Shown one piece after another: positions 6,806 to 6,916 of a stretch of 6,916 nt of DNA (the first letter of the stretch is position 1; each line of letters begins with the position of its first letter). Origin of the DNA: Planctomycetaceae bacterium (lineage in GTDB: Bacteria > Planctomycetota > Planctomycetia > Pirellulales > Thermoguttaceae); NCBI GenBank assembly GCA_031254675.1, contig JAIRTV010000291.1, positions 1-6,916 on the forward strand. Direction: 5' to 3'. The position numbers and the translations under genes are program-made. The notes below the pieces were generated by a model. It saw only the letters and a program-made list of their open reading frames with translations. It did not search any database and was not told the DNA's origin.

Positions 6806-6840
6806 CCACCTTGTAGTTGATAGTGGAAAGTTGATAGTGT

Positions 6841-6883
6841 CGCAAGCGGAATTATTGCCATTTTGGTAATAATTCCGCTTGCG
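6841..6883 (+). repeat. 43-nt hairpin A, right copy
   Basis: This is the inverted copy of 6591-6633. Read on the + strand, the internal mismatch becomes a G/T position (6857, 6867), which an RNA could pair as a G-U wobble. Confidence 0.9.
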
Positions 6884-6916
6884 GCATTTCAACTATTCAC
6901 TATTCACTCATAACTA

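Larger units (their letters stand above)
6558..6916. mobile_element. composite palindromic repeat element (MITE-like or REP-like), right edge not seen
   Basis: The 134-base left arm (6558-6691) is the reverse complement of the right arm (6783-6916) with only three mismatches, enclosing a 91-base centre. Position p in the left arm pairs with 13474 minus p. Each arm has, from outside in: heptad repeats, a 43-nt hairpin, a second heptad block and a 23-nt hairpin. There is no transposase gene and no clear target-site duplication, because the right flank lies outside the window. The structure fits a non-autonomous element moved in trans or a REP/BIME-like intergenic repeat. The open frames across it mirror each other on the two strands and are most simply a by-product of the symmetry, so I do not call genes in it. 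Confidence 0.75.
6783..6916 (-). repeat. right arm of the long inverted repeat
   Basis: This is the inverted partner of 6558-6691. It runs to the last base of the window, so the true arm may be longer. Confidence 0.95.

Noticed and set aside
6582..6869. 95-codon + strand frame across the inverted repeat
   Set aside because: It spans both arms and mirrors the minus-strand frame at 6647-6892, sharing its first 20 residues purely through the inverted repeat. No ribosome binding site or recognisable domain is present.
6647..6892. 81-codon minus-strand frame across the inverted repeat
   Set aside because: It is the mirror image of the + strand frame and is explained by the palindrome.
6558..6916. 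CRISPR array or attachment site
   Set aside because: The repeats are inverted or 7-nt tandem, with no regular spacers of unique sequence and no integrase or tRNA gene nearby.

Overview
The window is AT-leaning bacterial DNA, most likely from a member of the Planctomycetota. This is an inference from three things: a secreted formylglycine-type sulfatase with a C-terminal extension common in planctomycete sulfatases, a very large membrane-anchored OstA/LptA-like protein, and two major start codons with no Shine-Dalgarno sequence. No rRNA, tRNA or ribosomal marker is present, so the assignment cannot be proven here.

Layout, all major genes on the + strand. 1-120 is the 3' end of a gene whose last 39 residues resemble the tail of the AAA-like ATPase / PD-(D/E)XK nuclease-type family. 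121-371 is a noncoding gap with an A/T-only hairpin directly at the stop codon and possible promoter motifs. 372-4133 encodes a 1253-residue envelope protein with one N-terminal membrane anchor and several LptC/LptA (OstA)-like beta segments separated by low-complexity linkers. 4134-4324 is a noncoding gap with two small palindromes. 4325-6268 encodes a 647-residue exported sulfatase with all expected active-site motifs and an extra C-terminal beta-rich module. The last 648 bases contain no convincing large gene.

The most unusual part is 6552-6916. Two 134-bp arms (6558-6691 and 6783-6916, 131/134 identical) form a long inverted repeat around a 91-nt centre. Each arm contains two smaller perfect or near-perfect hairpins and arrays of 7-nt direct repeats. 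The centre contains a further imperfect inverted repeat and a short hairpin with a GCAA loop. All three arm differences fall inside one heptad block. This is a composite, MITE-like or REP-like repeat and it runs to the last base of the window, so its right edge is not seen.

The OstA-like protein and the sulfatase may both act in or beyond the periplasm (envelope lipid or polysaccharide handling, and desulfation of sulfated glycans). The 191-bp gap and lack of overlap give no strong evidence that they form an operon.
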